Positions 8,043-15,795 of a DNA stretch of 34,012 bases are shown here, one piece after another. Position 1 is the first letter of the stretch; the number at the start of each line of letters is the position of its first letter. Source of the DNA: JBDSRX01 sp047445235 (GTDB taxonomy: Bacteria; Patescibacteriota; Dojkabacteria; J137); NCBI GenBank assembly GCA_047445235.1, contig JBLGEO010000050.1, forward strand, positions 1 to 34,012. The letters are read 5' to 3'. Made by a program: the position numbers and the translations under genes. The notes below the pieces were generated by a model. The model did not search any database and was not told the origin of the DNA. It saw nothing but the letters and a program-made list of their open reading frames with translations.

Positions 8043-8841
8043 GTTGAAATATTACTCTCCCCTCAGCAATAGCGCTTTCTAGGAATCCTTCTCCCTCTTC
8101 TTCCACCATGTATTTAAACTCATCAGGAGTGTAAACAAGAGGCTCTATAATTGGCTCTCCTCCCTTTGTTAACTCTCTAACGTAAGTTAAACGTTCTATA
8201 AAAGGAAGTGTAGTAAATCCAATTATCAAAATATCCATTGTGCTTGTTCTTGGCTTCTCGTTCTCTCTGGAAAAGCTTCCAAATAGAATAACCTTTTGAA
8301 TTTTAATCTGATCTGAAGTTTTAAGTTTCTCAATAACTTCTCTAATTCTATCCTCAACTTCTTTATTGGTATAGTAATACGTCTCTACTTCTGGAGCTAC
8401 TCCTTCGTAAGATGTACCTGTGTTTAAGAAACTATCAACCTTATCTAATAGGTCTGTTGCTATAGCAACACATGCTTGTGCATCGCTTACTAGAATTAGA
8501 TCGTGTGGAGTCTTCTTCTGTGAGTCTGGATAGATAAATGGATATCTAGAAACAAAAGTATAAGATTCTAAAACTCTATACCTTAATTTAACACCAGAGA
8601 AATAGTTGTTTGCTTTGTTACAAATACTCATTAGAATACCAAGCTTATGAGTCATTGGTGGTTTCCATCCAGCTTGAACAATAACAGCCTTTAAAGCCTT
8701 TTCTACTGCTTGCACAGACTGATAGCAAGACCATTCGTAGTTTCTATCGTCAAAAGATTTCTTAGCAGCTTCTAAATCGTACTTAGCTTGATTAAACCAT
8801 ATTGTAAATCTTCCGCTCTTTTGTGATGCCATGGATGTCAT
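8038..8841 (-). CDS. HEPN domain fused to a degenerate minimal nucleotidyltransferase
   Basis: Residues 12-140 form a HEPN four-helix domain, with WFNQAKYDLEAAKKSF and QAVEKALKAVI as hallmarks. The usual HEPN ribonuclease RX4-6H motif is not evident. Residues about 160-267 form a MNT-type nucleotidyltransferase with VILFGSFSRENEK (GS at 188-189). The normal D-x-D pair is T201-M-D203, so one catalytic aspartate is missing. HEPN and MNT are usually separate toxin and antitoxin genes; here they are one protein. ATGs at 8841 and 8832 are both possible. It may be a sensor or inactive adenylyltransferase rather than a working toxin. No partner gene is adjacent. Confidence 0.75.
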   Translation of the reverse strand: MTSMASQKSGRFTIWFNQAKYDLEAAKKSFDDRNYEWSCYQSVQAVEKALKAVIVQAGWKPPMTHKLGILMSICNKANNYFSGVKLRYRVLESYTFVSRYPFIYPDSQKKTPHDLILVSDAQACVAIATDLLDKVDSFLNTGTSYEGVAPEVETYYYTNKEVEDRIREVIEKLKTSDQIKIQKVILFGSFSRENEKPRTSTMDILIIGFTTLPFIERLTYVRELTKGGEPIIEPLVYTPDEFKYMVEEEGEGFLESAIAEGRVIFQQ

Positions 8842-8895
8842 ATTAGTTACTTAAGATTTTAAATGAATGAACTCACTTAGAATAGCAAAGTTGTC

Positions 8896-8976
8896 TCTCT
8901 ATGTCATCCCGAGCGCAGTCGAGGGATCACTTTCTTGTGAGAGATCTCTCGATTCACTACGTTCACTCGAGATGAT
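8896..8976. repeat. Palindromic repeats upstream of the HEPN-NTase gene
   Basis: 8904-8928 is an exact 25-nt copy of the repeat after parB (TCATCCCGAGCGCAGTCGAG then GGATC). A second palindromic unit follows at about 8938-8976, with GAGATCTCTCGATTCACTAC and GTTCACTCGAGATGAT. Confidence 0.75.
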
Positions 8977-8980
8977 AAAG

Positions 8981-9005
8981 AAAGGCACCCCTTCCGGGGT
9001 GCCTT
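8981..9005 (-). terminator. Terminator of the membrane-anchored hypothetical gene
   Basis: Read on the minus strand, AAGGCACCCC and GGGGTGCCTT form a perfect 10-bp stem with a 4-nt loop, followed by TCTTTATC. It lies 17 nt after the stop at 9022. The T-tract is short. Confidence 0.8.
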
Positions 9006-9021
9006 CTAAACAAATACGAGA

Positions 9022-9576
9022 TTAGAATTCCTGTGGCAAACTCACTGGTTTACCAAAATTCTGCTCAAACCCAGTATTTGGATCTAGATCTAATGTATCC
9101 CCTATTCTAGAGAAACATGATCTATCAATATTTATATCAAAACCTGCTGCAAACATATTTGTATACGAACAATCTAAATCGCTCTTATATGTTAACCAAT
9201 CTACGTTATTAGTTACTGTATCTATCTTTACAAAGAAATTATCTCTTTGAGATGGAACATTAATAACTACATAAAGTTTATTAACATCTGTTGTATATGC
9301 AGTCACATTCTTATTAAAATTCTCGTATATTCCTAAATCTGGAATTAGAGCTGCTACATTAAAGTTACCTTCTGAATTGTTTGCCTTATATATTAACGTT
9401 GTACCTTCTACGTATGGCTCAGTTACACTCTTTACTGAATTATTTGTGCCAGGAGTTAATGTTGCAGTGCTATCTTGTCTTGTTCTTAAATAGTAAAGAA
9501 CTCCAGCTGTTGTTGTGCTTACACAAAGACATGCTAATAGGATTAACACTATGAGTACCGTTAACTTCTTCTTCAT
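9022..9576 (-). CDS. Membrane-anchored or secreted hypothetical protein
   Basis: I do not recognise the family. The 184 residues start with MKKK and a strong hydrophobic segment (5-28), then a Thr/Ser/Asn-rich linker (30-52) and a soluble domain of about 130 residues with two cysteines (C140 and C154 by rough count) that could pair. LLAC at 13-16 resembles a lipobox, but the hydrophobic run continues beyond it, so a simple membrane anchor is more likely. It has its own -10 box and terminator, so it is monocistronic. An extracytoplasmic role is inferred only from topology. Confidence 0.65.
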   Translation of the reverse strand: MKKKLTVLIVLILLACLCVSTTTAGVLYYLRTRQDSTATLTPGTNNSVKSVTEPYVEGTTLIYKANNSEGNFNVAALIPDLGIYENFNKNVTAYTTDVNKLYVVINVPSQRDNFFVKIDTVTNNVDWLTYKSDLDCSYTNMFAAGFDINIDRSCFSRIGDTLDLDPNTGFEQNFGKPVSLPQEF

Positions 9577-9621
9577 AGAATGCAGTTAAAAAATATTGCC
9601 TATCTTAAGCTAGGCCTTAAT

Positions 9622-9627
9622 ATTATA
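9622..9627 (-). promoter_or_regulatory. -10 box of the 9022-9576 gene
   Basis: TATAAT on the minus strand, 45 nt before the ATG at 9576, predicting a leader of about 38 nt. No Shine-Dalgarno sequence follows. Confidence 0.5.
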
Positions 9628-9724
9628 ACAAATTTGGCGTTTTCTCTTTCTTTGGAGTAAGTCACTCTGTTGATGTCGAGCGCGGGATAATGATTATAGG
9701 TGGTGAAGTCTCTGCCGTTTAGAT

Positions 9725-9750
9725 AAAGAAAACCCGCCTTTTACAGCGGG
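9725..9750 (-). terminator. Intrinsic terminator of rpoD
   Basis: On the minus strand CCCGC (9750-9746 on the opposite strand) and GCGGG enclose an 8-nt loop and are followed by TTTTCTTT. It begins 25 nt after the rpoD stop. Confidence 0.8.
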
Positions 9751-9775
9751 ATTCATTTGAATTTTGGACTAGGAA

Positions 9776-11056
9776 TTAGTTCAAGTAATCTTTTAGAGCT
9801 TGTGCAATCTCATCAGATTTCATCCTGCGTAGAGCTTTAGCTTCAATCTGTCTAATTCTTTCTCTAGTAACATTAAATTCATGTCCAACTTCTTCTAGAG
9901 TTCTTGCAACTCCATCTCTTAATCCAAATCTCAATTCAAGAACCTTGCGTTCTCTATCAGATAAAGTAGATAGGATATCGTTGATTTGTTTCTTTAGGTA
10001 AGACCATGTAGCAAGTTCCTGAGGTGAACTTGTAAATTCATCTGGAATAATATCACTTAAAGATGAAGAATCACTCTCCCCTTCATTCATTGGAGCTTCT
10101 AAGCTTTGTGGCTTTTGAGCGATTTTGATAATCTCGTTTACTTTATCTACAGTTAATTCCATTGCCTCTGCAATTTCCTTAGTTGTAGGTTTTCTTCCAA
10201 GCTTAGATGCTAATTGTGATGAGACTTTACTTAACTTATTAATAGTCTCAATCATGTGAACTGGGACTCTAATTGTTCTAGCCTGATCTGCAATAGCTCT
10301 TGTTATAGCTTGTCTAATCCACCAAGTTGCGTAAGTTGAGAATTTAAATCCCTTTCTGTACTCAAATTTATCTACAGCCCTCATTAGTCCTAAGTTACCT
10401 TCTTGAATCAAATCTAGAAGGTCTAAGCCTCTTTTTAGGTAGTTCTTAGCAATAGACACAACAAGTCTTAAGTTTGCAGTTGTAAGCAAGTTCTTAGCTT
10501 CTATTCCGTCCTTAATTCTCTTTGTTAAGTACTTCTTATCTTTTTCTTCTATTCGCTTTTTAGCTGCATCGATGTAAGGATGTTTTATAGTTTTCTTAGA
10601 AAGTAATTTACCTGCTTTCTCGTAGATTGGATCTACCTTTTCTTTCCCTAATTTCTCAATCAATTCTGTGAAGTCATGTTCTGCCTCCTCTATTCTCTTT
10701 GCAAAGAACACTTCTTCCTCTGCAGAAAGTAATGGAATCTTTCCAATTTCGTGTAAATAAGCTCTAATTGGGTCTGTACTTACATGAGATTTGATTTGCT
10801 TTAGGATTTTAATCTTCTCTTCAAATGTCATTCTAGATGCAGCTGTTGCGTCGAAAGCAAAAGTTGCTGTATCTGCTGGTTCAATTATTTCTACCTCAGC
10901 CTCCTGTAAAGTTGATACAATGTATTCTAGTAGTTGTAAATTATCTTCAATATCTGGGAAAACGTCTAGAATGTCGTCCTGAGAAAGATATCCCTGCTTT
11001 TTTCCAAGGGTTAATAGGCCTTTAACTTTCTCTTTAGACTCGGATGATATTGACAT
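9776..11056 (-). CDS. rpoD: Primary sigma factor RpoD (sigma-70/SigA)
   Basis: Housekeeping sigma factor that directs RNA polymerase to -10/-35 promoters. Region 1.2 is DPIRAYLHEIGKIPLLSAEE (about 96-115). Region 2 includes NLRLVVSIAKNYLKRGLDLL, DLIQEGNLGLMRAVDKF and FSTYATWWIRQAITRAI. Region 3 starts with IRVPVHMIETINKL. Region 4 has LSDRERKVLELRFGL and the helix-turn-helix VTRERIRQIEAKALRRM. The 426-residue length, with a short region 1.1-like head (1-70), suits a primary sigma factor. The TATAAT boxes across this window fit a conventional region 2.4. It is divergent from the sortase gene across 42 nt. Confidence 0.96.
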   Translation of the reverse strand: MSISSESKEKVKGLLTLGKKQGYLSQDDILDVFPDIEDNLQLLEYIVSTLQEAEVEIIEPADTATFAFDATAASRMTFEEKIKILKQIKSHVSTDPIRAYLHEIGKIPLLSAEEEVFFAKRIEEAEHDFTELIEKLGKEKVDPIYEKAGKLLSKKTIKHPYIDAAKKRIEEKDKKYLTKRIKDGIEAKNLLTTANLRLVVSIAKNYLKRGLDLLDLIQEGNLGLMRAVDKFEYRKGFKFSTYATWWIRQAITRAIADQARTIRVPVHMIETINKLSKVSSQLASKLGRKPTTKEIAEAMELTVDKVNEIIKIAQKPQSLEAPMNEGESDSSSLSDIIPDEFTSSPQELATWSYLKKQINDILSTLSDRERKVLELRFGLRDGVARTLEEVGHEFNVTRERIRQIEAKALRRMKSDEIAQALKDYLN

Positions 11057-11098
11057 CAGTTCAAGTTAACAAATATGATATAAGGAGCACTTTACTAT

Positions 11099-11968
11099 AT
11101 GAACCTTTATAAGAATAAAAAAGATCAAAATACCTTAAGAAACGAACTTCAGTATATGGAGATTCAAAACTCCGACTTCTTTAATAAAAGAAATACTAAG
11201 TCTAACGTTTCAATATCGGGCATTATAACAAATACTTACAATAAGTTAAAAGACCTTGTGCGTTCCTCTACTTTAGCAGGGATAATTATACCATCAATAT
11301 TCGTAATCACGGGCTTTTTGTTTATATACCAACAATTCTTCCCTGATATAAAGCAATTGATAGAAAAAAATTCGAACTATTTAGACCAAGGGAATGTCTC
11401 CCCTGTTACAGACAAATATATTAACGTAAGCCAGTACATTTCCAACCCTTCCGGACTTACAGAACTTACAAAAACAGCACTTAAAGAAAATATTTTACAA
11501 AAAGACGATGCCAGCCTTGCCTACTCTGGCACTTTCTATATTTCAATCCCATCTTTAGGAATGAATAGACTTCCTGTTACAGCAAATGTAGACAGTTCAA
11601 GTGAAGCAGCTTACAATGCTGTTTTGACAAACACTTTGGCACACTTTAGAAGCACAGGATTACCAATTTCTCCTGTTGAAAACAATATTGTTGTATATGG
11701 TCACAGTGCTAGTCCTAACTACGGACCAAAGGCATCAGATCCATATGTAGCATTCTCTTTCCTACCAGAAATTAAAGTTGGAGACGACATTTACATAAAC
11801 ATTTCTAATCAGGAATACCACTTTAAGACTTATCGAAATAAGATTGTAGAACCTAACGACACTTCAATAATTACAGGTGTTAAAGGTACCAGAACCCTTA
11901 CTCTCTTTACTTGTTTCCCGTTGGGAAGTAATACTCAAAGGTTTGTATCTGTTGCAAGAGAAGTTTAG
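11099..11968 (+). CDS. Membrane-anchored sortase
   Basis: Sortase-family cysteine transpeptidase that would attach or cross-link surface proteins. A 57-residue cytoplasmic head precedes one membrane helix (about 58-80). The catalytic domain covers about 140-289. The triad is H202 (VVYGHSA), C272 (TLFTCFP) and R281 (TQRFVSVAR). Such an N-terminal anchor is normal for sortases; the class (C, D or E-like) is not clear. AAGGAG lies 11 nt before the ATG, one of few Shine-Dalgarno-like sites here. No canonical LPxTG substrate is encoded nearby. The stop codon is 1 nt from that of the convergent gene. Confidence 0.9.
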   Translation: MNLYKNKKDQNTLRNELQYMEIQNSDFFNKRNTKSNVSISGIITNTYNKLKDLVRSSTLAGIIIPSIFVITGFLFIYQQFFPDIKQLIEKNSNYLDQGNVSPVTDKYINVSQYISNPSGLTELTKTALKENILQKDDASLAYSGTFYISIPSLGMNRLPVTANVDSSSEAAYNAVLTNTLAHFRSTGLPISPVENNIVVYGHSASPNYGPKASDPYVAFSFLPEIKVGDDIYINISNQEYHFKTYRNKIVEPNDTSIITGVKGTRTLTLFTCFPLGSNTQRFVSVAREV

Positions 11969-11969
11969 C

Positions 11970-12572
11970 TTACTGCTCTGAAACTTCACTCGTGAAGAAG
12001 TGCTCAACCATATAGCTTTTGAAGTTTTCTAATGTACCTTTTGCATGATCTTTATCTCTAAATACATGTGTCCAGTTAGAATTGTAATCAAATAGTTCTG
12101 GTCTTCCTGGTTTAGATTTAAGATTATCAATATATTTAATACAGTGGTCTACATAGATAATTGCTTGAGCTAAATTTACAGGAAAATCACCATCCAGATT
12201 ACCTGTTTGTTTCCAAGTTATCTTCCACTCTTCGGGGATATAAACGTTATAAATGAGATTATAGGATGCTTCAGGTCTTTTAAGATCAGTCAGTGTCACA
12301 CAGTAATCTCTAAAAGCTTCTCTAATTTCATGGATTGTTGGAAGAGTCTCGTCTATTTCAATCTCTAAGCTACTACTTTTTACCAAGGAGTTTATTTTTG
12401 CTGTTATTTTTCTAGCAAGTGCTCTAGCAATTAAAAGCGATGAAGCACTTAGATTGCTCTCAGTTAGATTCATTACTATTTCTAGCTGTCTAGTAAGACT
12501 AGTTAGAAGATCACTTTCATTAAAAAGCTCTTGTCCTTCTTGTATGAGTTCTAATTTGGGGGTTCCATCCAT
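11970..12572 (-). CDS. Hypothetical protein downstream of ftsZ
   Basis: No family recognised. The 200 residues are soluble and mostly helical in appearance, with LTRQLEIVMNLTESNLSA and LLIARALARKITAKINSLV near the N-terminus. An aromatic-rich middle and end (YIPEEWKITWKQ, YNSNWTHVFRDKDHAKG) follow. It lies 54 nt after ftsZ on the same strand, so it may belong to the division transcript. There is no signal peptide or membrane segment. Its position next to ftsZ suggests, but does not prove, a division-linked role. Confidence 0.6.
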   Translation of the reverse strand: MDGTPKLELIQEGQELFNESDLLTSLTRQLEIVMNLTESNLSASSLLIARALARKITAKINSLVKSSSLEIEIDETLPTIHEIREAFRDYCVTLTDLKRPEASYNLIYNVYIPEEWKITWKQTGNLDGDFPVNLAQAIIYVDHCIKYIDNLKSKPGRPELFDYNSNWTHVFRDKDHAKGTLENFKSYMVEHFFTSEVSEQ

Positions 12573-12626
12573 ACCAGAGATATTAGCATAAATATCTCTG
12601 AAAGTGAGTGCTGGAATACTAGATGG

Positions 12627-13799
12627 TTAGTCATTACTGAAGTCTTTTCTTCTTCTTAAGAAGCTTGGAAGAGATTCCAAATCGTCTTCTGTTGTTTCTA
12701 CATTTGGTGCTTGTCTTTGTAAGTTACCCATCATATTGCTAGGTCTTGCTACTTCTGGTTTCTTAGCGAATGAAGATGATCTGTCTGAATTAGTTGAAGA
12801 TGATTCTCCTGGTCTCATCATAGAAGTGAACTCTCCAGTCTGATAGTCCATATCGAATCCTGTCGCTAAAACAGTTACTTCAAATTTATCTTCGTAAGAA
12901 GGATCTATACTTGCTCCAAAAATGAATGTAGCGTCTGGGTTAATCTTATCTTTAATAATCTCTGCTGCTGCAGAAATCTCCAACATTCCTAAGTCTTTTC
13001 CACCTATAACATTGAAAAGTACACCTTTAGCTCCATCAATTGAAACTTCTAATAAAGGACTTTCAATAGCCTGTTTTGCAGCCATTGCAGCTCTATTCTC
13101 CCCAGATGCCTGACCGATTCCCATTAATGCAGTACCACCGTCAGCCATGACAGATTTAACATCTGCAAAGTCTACGTTGATTAAACCTGTCTGAGTAATT
13201 AAGTTGGAAATACTTTTAACTGCTTGTGCTAAAACATCATCCGCCTTCTTCATTGCGTCTAAGAAAGACACATTCTTATCTAGAGACTCTAATAGTTTCT
13301 GGTTTGGAACAACAATAAGTGTATCCACCTTGTCTCTCAGCTCTTCAATTCCTTTTAATGCAGAATCCATTCTCTTCTTCATTTCGAAGTGGAATGGCTT
13401 TGTAACAACTCCAACAGTTAAAGCTCCTAAGTTTTTTGCAATACCAGCAACAATAGGTGCTGCTCCAGTTCCTGTTCCTCCTCCCATACCTGCTGTAATG
13501 AATACCATGTCAGATCCAGCCATGTGTTCGTGGATTTGGTCTACACTCTCTTCTGCTGCTTTTCTTCCGATTACTGGATTACCTCCAGAACCTAAGCCTC
13601 TAGTTATCTGTTCTCCAATTCTAAGTTTAGTATCTGCTTTTGAGTTAACTAATGCTTGTGCATCTGTATTAACCGCAATGAATTCAACATCTTGAATGTT
13701 GTATTCTGAGACCATTGTGTTGAGGGCGTTTCCTCCGCCTCCTCCGACTCCAACTACTTTAATTTTTGCGCTTAATGATGCTTGCGGTTTAACTAACAT
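12627..13799 (-). CDS. ftsZ: Cell division GTPase FtsZ
   Basis: Tubulin homologue that forms the cytokinetic ring. The nucleotide-binding tubulin signature GGGTGTG is at 106-112 and KVVGVGGGGGNALNTM at 14-29. The T7 synergy loop NVDFADV is at 208-214. A variable Ser/Pro/Asn-rich linker starts near 330. The conserved C-terminal peptide LPSFLRRRKDF, which binds FtsA, closes the 390-residue protein. The ftsQ-ftsA-ftsZ order is the standard division cluster, but here a 515-nt gap separates ftsA from ftsZ. A TATAAT at 13973-13978 predicts a leader of about 165 nt with inverted repeats, suggesting separate control. Confidence 0.97.
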   Translation of the reverse strand: MLVKPQASLSAKIKVVGVGGGGGNALNTMVSEYNIQDVEFIAVNTDAQALVNSKADTKLRIGEQITRGLGSGGNPVIGRKAAEESVDQIHEHMAGSDMVFITAGMGGGTGTGAAPIVAGIAKNLGALTVGVVTKPFHFEMKKRMDSALKGIEELRDKVDTLIVVPNQKLLESLDKNVSFLDAMKKADDVLAQAVKSISNLITQTGLINVDFADVKSVMADGGTALMGIGQASGENRAAMAAKQAIESPLLEVSIDGAKGVLFNVIGGKDLGMLEISAAAEIIKDKINPDATFIFGASIDPSYEDKFEVTVLATGFDMDYQTGEFTSMMRPGESSSTNSDRSSSFAKKPEVARPSNMMGNLQRQAPNVETTEDDLESLPSFLRRRKDFSND

Positions 13800-13972
13800 A
13801 TGTTCAAAAGTTTAAATGTAAGGATAGTGTGTATCTAATACTAAATGAGATGAATCTAAAATGCAAGTAAAATATGTAAACAGGCTAGCCAGAAATGTAC
13901 ACAGAGTTTGAACTTCCCTACTGCGTCCGCTTTCTGGTAGCAGATATTTGAGAACACTCGGAGAGTACATTT

Positions 13973-13978
13973 ATTATA
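13973..13978 (-). promoter_or_regulatory. -10 box and start of a long ftsZ leader
   Basis: TATAAT on the minus strand (CGTATAATAAATG context). Transcription from about 13966 gives about 165 nt before the ftsZ ATG. The 8-nt arms AAATGTAC (minus strand 13972-13965) and GTACATTT (13900-13893) are perfectly complementary. The first arm overlaps the predicted start, so it may be only partly transcribed. Confidence 0.45.
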
Positions 13979-14271
13979 CGAAACTGAAAGGTTTGATTCA
14001 CACTACTGCACTGGCAGTTAATCCAGGTAGCAAGTGCACAAGTTGCAGGTGCGCAAGTAAATTAGAATAACTGACAAGTTTTCATTAACTTTAAATCATT
14101 GGGGTTTGGGGAACAAACGGGTTAACTTCCAGATATTCGGTTAGCTACCGTTTTGTTCCCCGATGCTTTTTGCATACTTTTTAGCAAGAAAAAGTATGAA
14201 GACTTACACCCGTATAGTACGCAACGTCTCCTTGACAAGACCTTGCGATCAAAGCCATAGGTGGTAAAGTC

Positions 14272-14293
14272 AAAAAAAGACCCTTTCGGGTCT
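14272..14293 (-). terminator. Intrinsic terminator of ftsA
   Basis: On the minus strand AGACCC and GGGTCT enclose GAAA and are followed by TTTTTTG. It lies 21 nt after the ftsA stop. Confidence 0.85.
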
Positions 14294-14314
14294 CTTAATT
14301 TATGTGCGATTGTA

Positions 14315-15625
14315 TTATGGTGCCAATGTTCTAAATATTCCAGAGATCCTACCCATAATTCCAGTTCCAGGTGCTGTTCTCTTCTTATTAGAACTTGAAC
14401 CTGCTGTCGAATACCTTGAACTATCTCCTCTGGCAACCTCATCATTTAATGCATAAAGAATCAATCCTTGTGCTGCAGCAAATGCTGGAGTTGAAAGACC
14501 TTCAACTAAACCTTCTAATCCCTTTGGACTTCCAATTCTTGCTGGCACTCCAAATGCCTTCTTTGCCATAGCAGCTAATCCGGGAATCTGTGATGATCCT
14601 CCAGTAATAACTATTCCTGCTGGAAGTTTAAATTCGTAACCTGCTTGTTCGATGTTTTGAATTACTAATTCAAAAATTTCGCTAACTCTCTCCTCTACTA
14701 TTACGTTAAATAGCTTTCTAGAGATTGTTTTAATTCCTTCAATTCCAAGTGAACTTACGTCTATTATGTCTTTTTTCTTTTCTTCAGACTCTTCTTCCTC
14801 TTCCTCTTTTTTAGTTCTGTTCTTTGGCATTCCTTCTGCATTCTTGAATAATGAGTTTGCGTTTACTTTAACCTTTTCAGCCTCGTCTAGGGACAATCTT
14901 AGTCCTGCTGCTAAATCTCTTGTTATATTGCTACCACCGAACGAAATTGAAGTACTATAAGTAACCTCATCCTCTACGAAAGTATCAATTGAAACTGTTC
15001 CTCCTCCTATATCTAATAGGAGAACTCCTAATTCCTTCTCTGTTGGTGTTAATACTGAATGTGATGCTGCCCAACCTGTGAATACAATTCCATCTAATTT
15101 TAATCCAATACTTTGAATGCACTTCTCTAAGTTATGCTTAGCTGTTACTGGAACAGAAATAATATGAGAATCGACTTCTAATCTAGTTCCTGTCATTCCT
15201 AATGGAACTTTAATTCCAGTTTGCTGGTCTACTATAAATTCTCTTGGGATTAAATGGATTATTTCTCTTGATTGAGGAATTGCTACTGTTTTTGCCTGTT
15301 CTAATGCTCTAAATACATCGTCTTCTGTTATCTCGCTGTCTGAAATTGCTACTACACCTTTATTATTATTAGAAAGAATTTGTTTGCCGTTAATAGTTAC
15401 ATAAGCTGAAGAAACTGTAAGTCCTGCCATTCTTTCTGCCCCACTTAAAGAAGATGCGATTGAGTTTATAGCTTCGTCGATTCCAGTTATTTCTCCTTTC
15501 TTTATTCCATGTGCCGGATAAGATGCCTCTCCTATCACTTTTGCTCTTCCCTCTTCATCAACTAGAGCTATTATTGTACAGACCTTTGTAGATCCGATAT
15601 CTATTGCTGTAATTATATTTGCCAT
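14315..15625 (-). CDS. ftsA: Cell division protein FtsA
   Basis: Actin-like ATPase that tethers FtsZ to the membrane. The phosphate-1 motif is AIDIGSTKV near the N-terminus, followed by the 1C/SHS2 region. The phosphate-2 motif is LLDIGGGTVSIDT, and the adenosine motif is VITGGSSQIPG. The C-terminal amphipathic targeting helix is GIMGRISGIFRTLAP. A highly charged insert (KNRTKKEEEEEESEEKKK, about residues 267-285) interrupts the second half of the fold. The 436-residue length is otherwise normal. It is separated from ftsQ by 170 nt with a terminator-like hairpin, and it has its own terminator. Confidence 0.96.
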   Translation of the reverse strand: MANIITAIDIGSTKVCTIIALVDEEGRAKVIGEASYPAHGIKKGEITGIDEAINSIASSLSGAERMAGLTVSSAYVTINGKQILSNNNKGVVAISDSEITEDDVFRALEQAKTVAIPQSREIIHLIPREFIVDQQTGIKVPLGMTGTRLEVDSHIISVPVTAKHNLEKCIQSIGLKLDGIVFTGWAASHSVLTPTEKELGVLLLDIGGGTVSIDTFVEDEVTYSTSISFGGSNITRDLAAGLRLSLDEAEKVKVNANSLFKNAEGMPKNRTKKEEEEEESEEKKKDIIDVSSLGIEGIKTISRKLFNVIVEERVSEIFELVIQNIEQAGYEFKLPAGIVITGGSSQIPGLAAMAKKAFGVPARIGSPKGLEGLVEGLSTPAFAAAQGLILYALNDEVARGDSSRYSTAGSSSNKKRTAPGTGIMGRISGIFRTLAP

Positions 15626-15684
15626 ATCAACTGCTTAACTTTAAAATTAAATTCTTTATTATTTTAACAGATTTATAACTATAA

Positions 15685-15708
15685 GATCCCTCGTTTAACT
15701 CGGGAGAC
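15685..15708. repeat. Degenerate copy of the CCCGAG...CGAGGGATC palindromic repeat
   Basis: GATCCCTCGTTTAACTCGGG resembles the inverse of the exact repeats at 2602 and 8904, with a changed centre. It lies in the ftsQ-ftsA gap. Confidence 0.5.
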
Positions 15709-15710
15709 AA

Positions 15711-15747
15711 AAGACTGGGTTTTAGTGCGAAGCACTCAAACCGTCTT
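15711..15747 (-). terminator. Terminator-like hairpin downstream of ftsQ
   Basis: An imperfect stem of about 16 bp, with arms starting AAGACGGTTTGAGTGC on the minus strand and loop TTC, is followed by TTTTGTC. It may end the ftsQ transcript about 50 nt after the gene. Confidence 0.5.
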
Positions 15748-15795
15748 CTAGTAGTTTACAATTAGAATGCCAGGAATACAAGTCCCTCCATATTT

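Larger units (their letters stand above)
13800..14314 (-). other. Hairpin-rich gap between ftsA and ftsZ
   Basis: No gene is supported in these 515 nt. From the ftsA side they hold the ftsA terminator, then a perfect 10-bp hairpin CATACTTTTT / AAAAAGTATG (14173-14198). Next is an inverted repeat GGGGAACAAACGG / CCGTTTTGTTCCCC with 27 nt between arms (14108-14161). A GC-richer patch follows with near-repeats of AAGTGCACAAGTTGCAGGTG (about 14030-14055). Last come the ftsZ promoter and leader. A 107-codon frame at 14122-14445 overlaps ftsA and has no protein character. Confidence 0.65.

Noticed and set aside
14122..14445. 107-codon minus-strand frame overlapping the end of ftsA
   Set aside because: It runs through the ftsA coding end, the ftsA terminator and a hairpin, and its product has no protein-like pattern.
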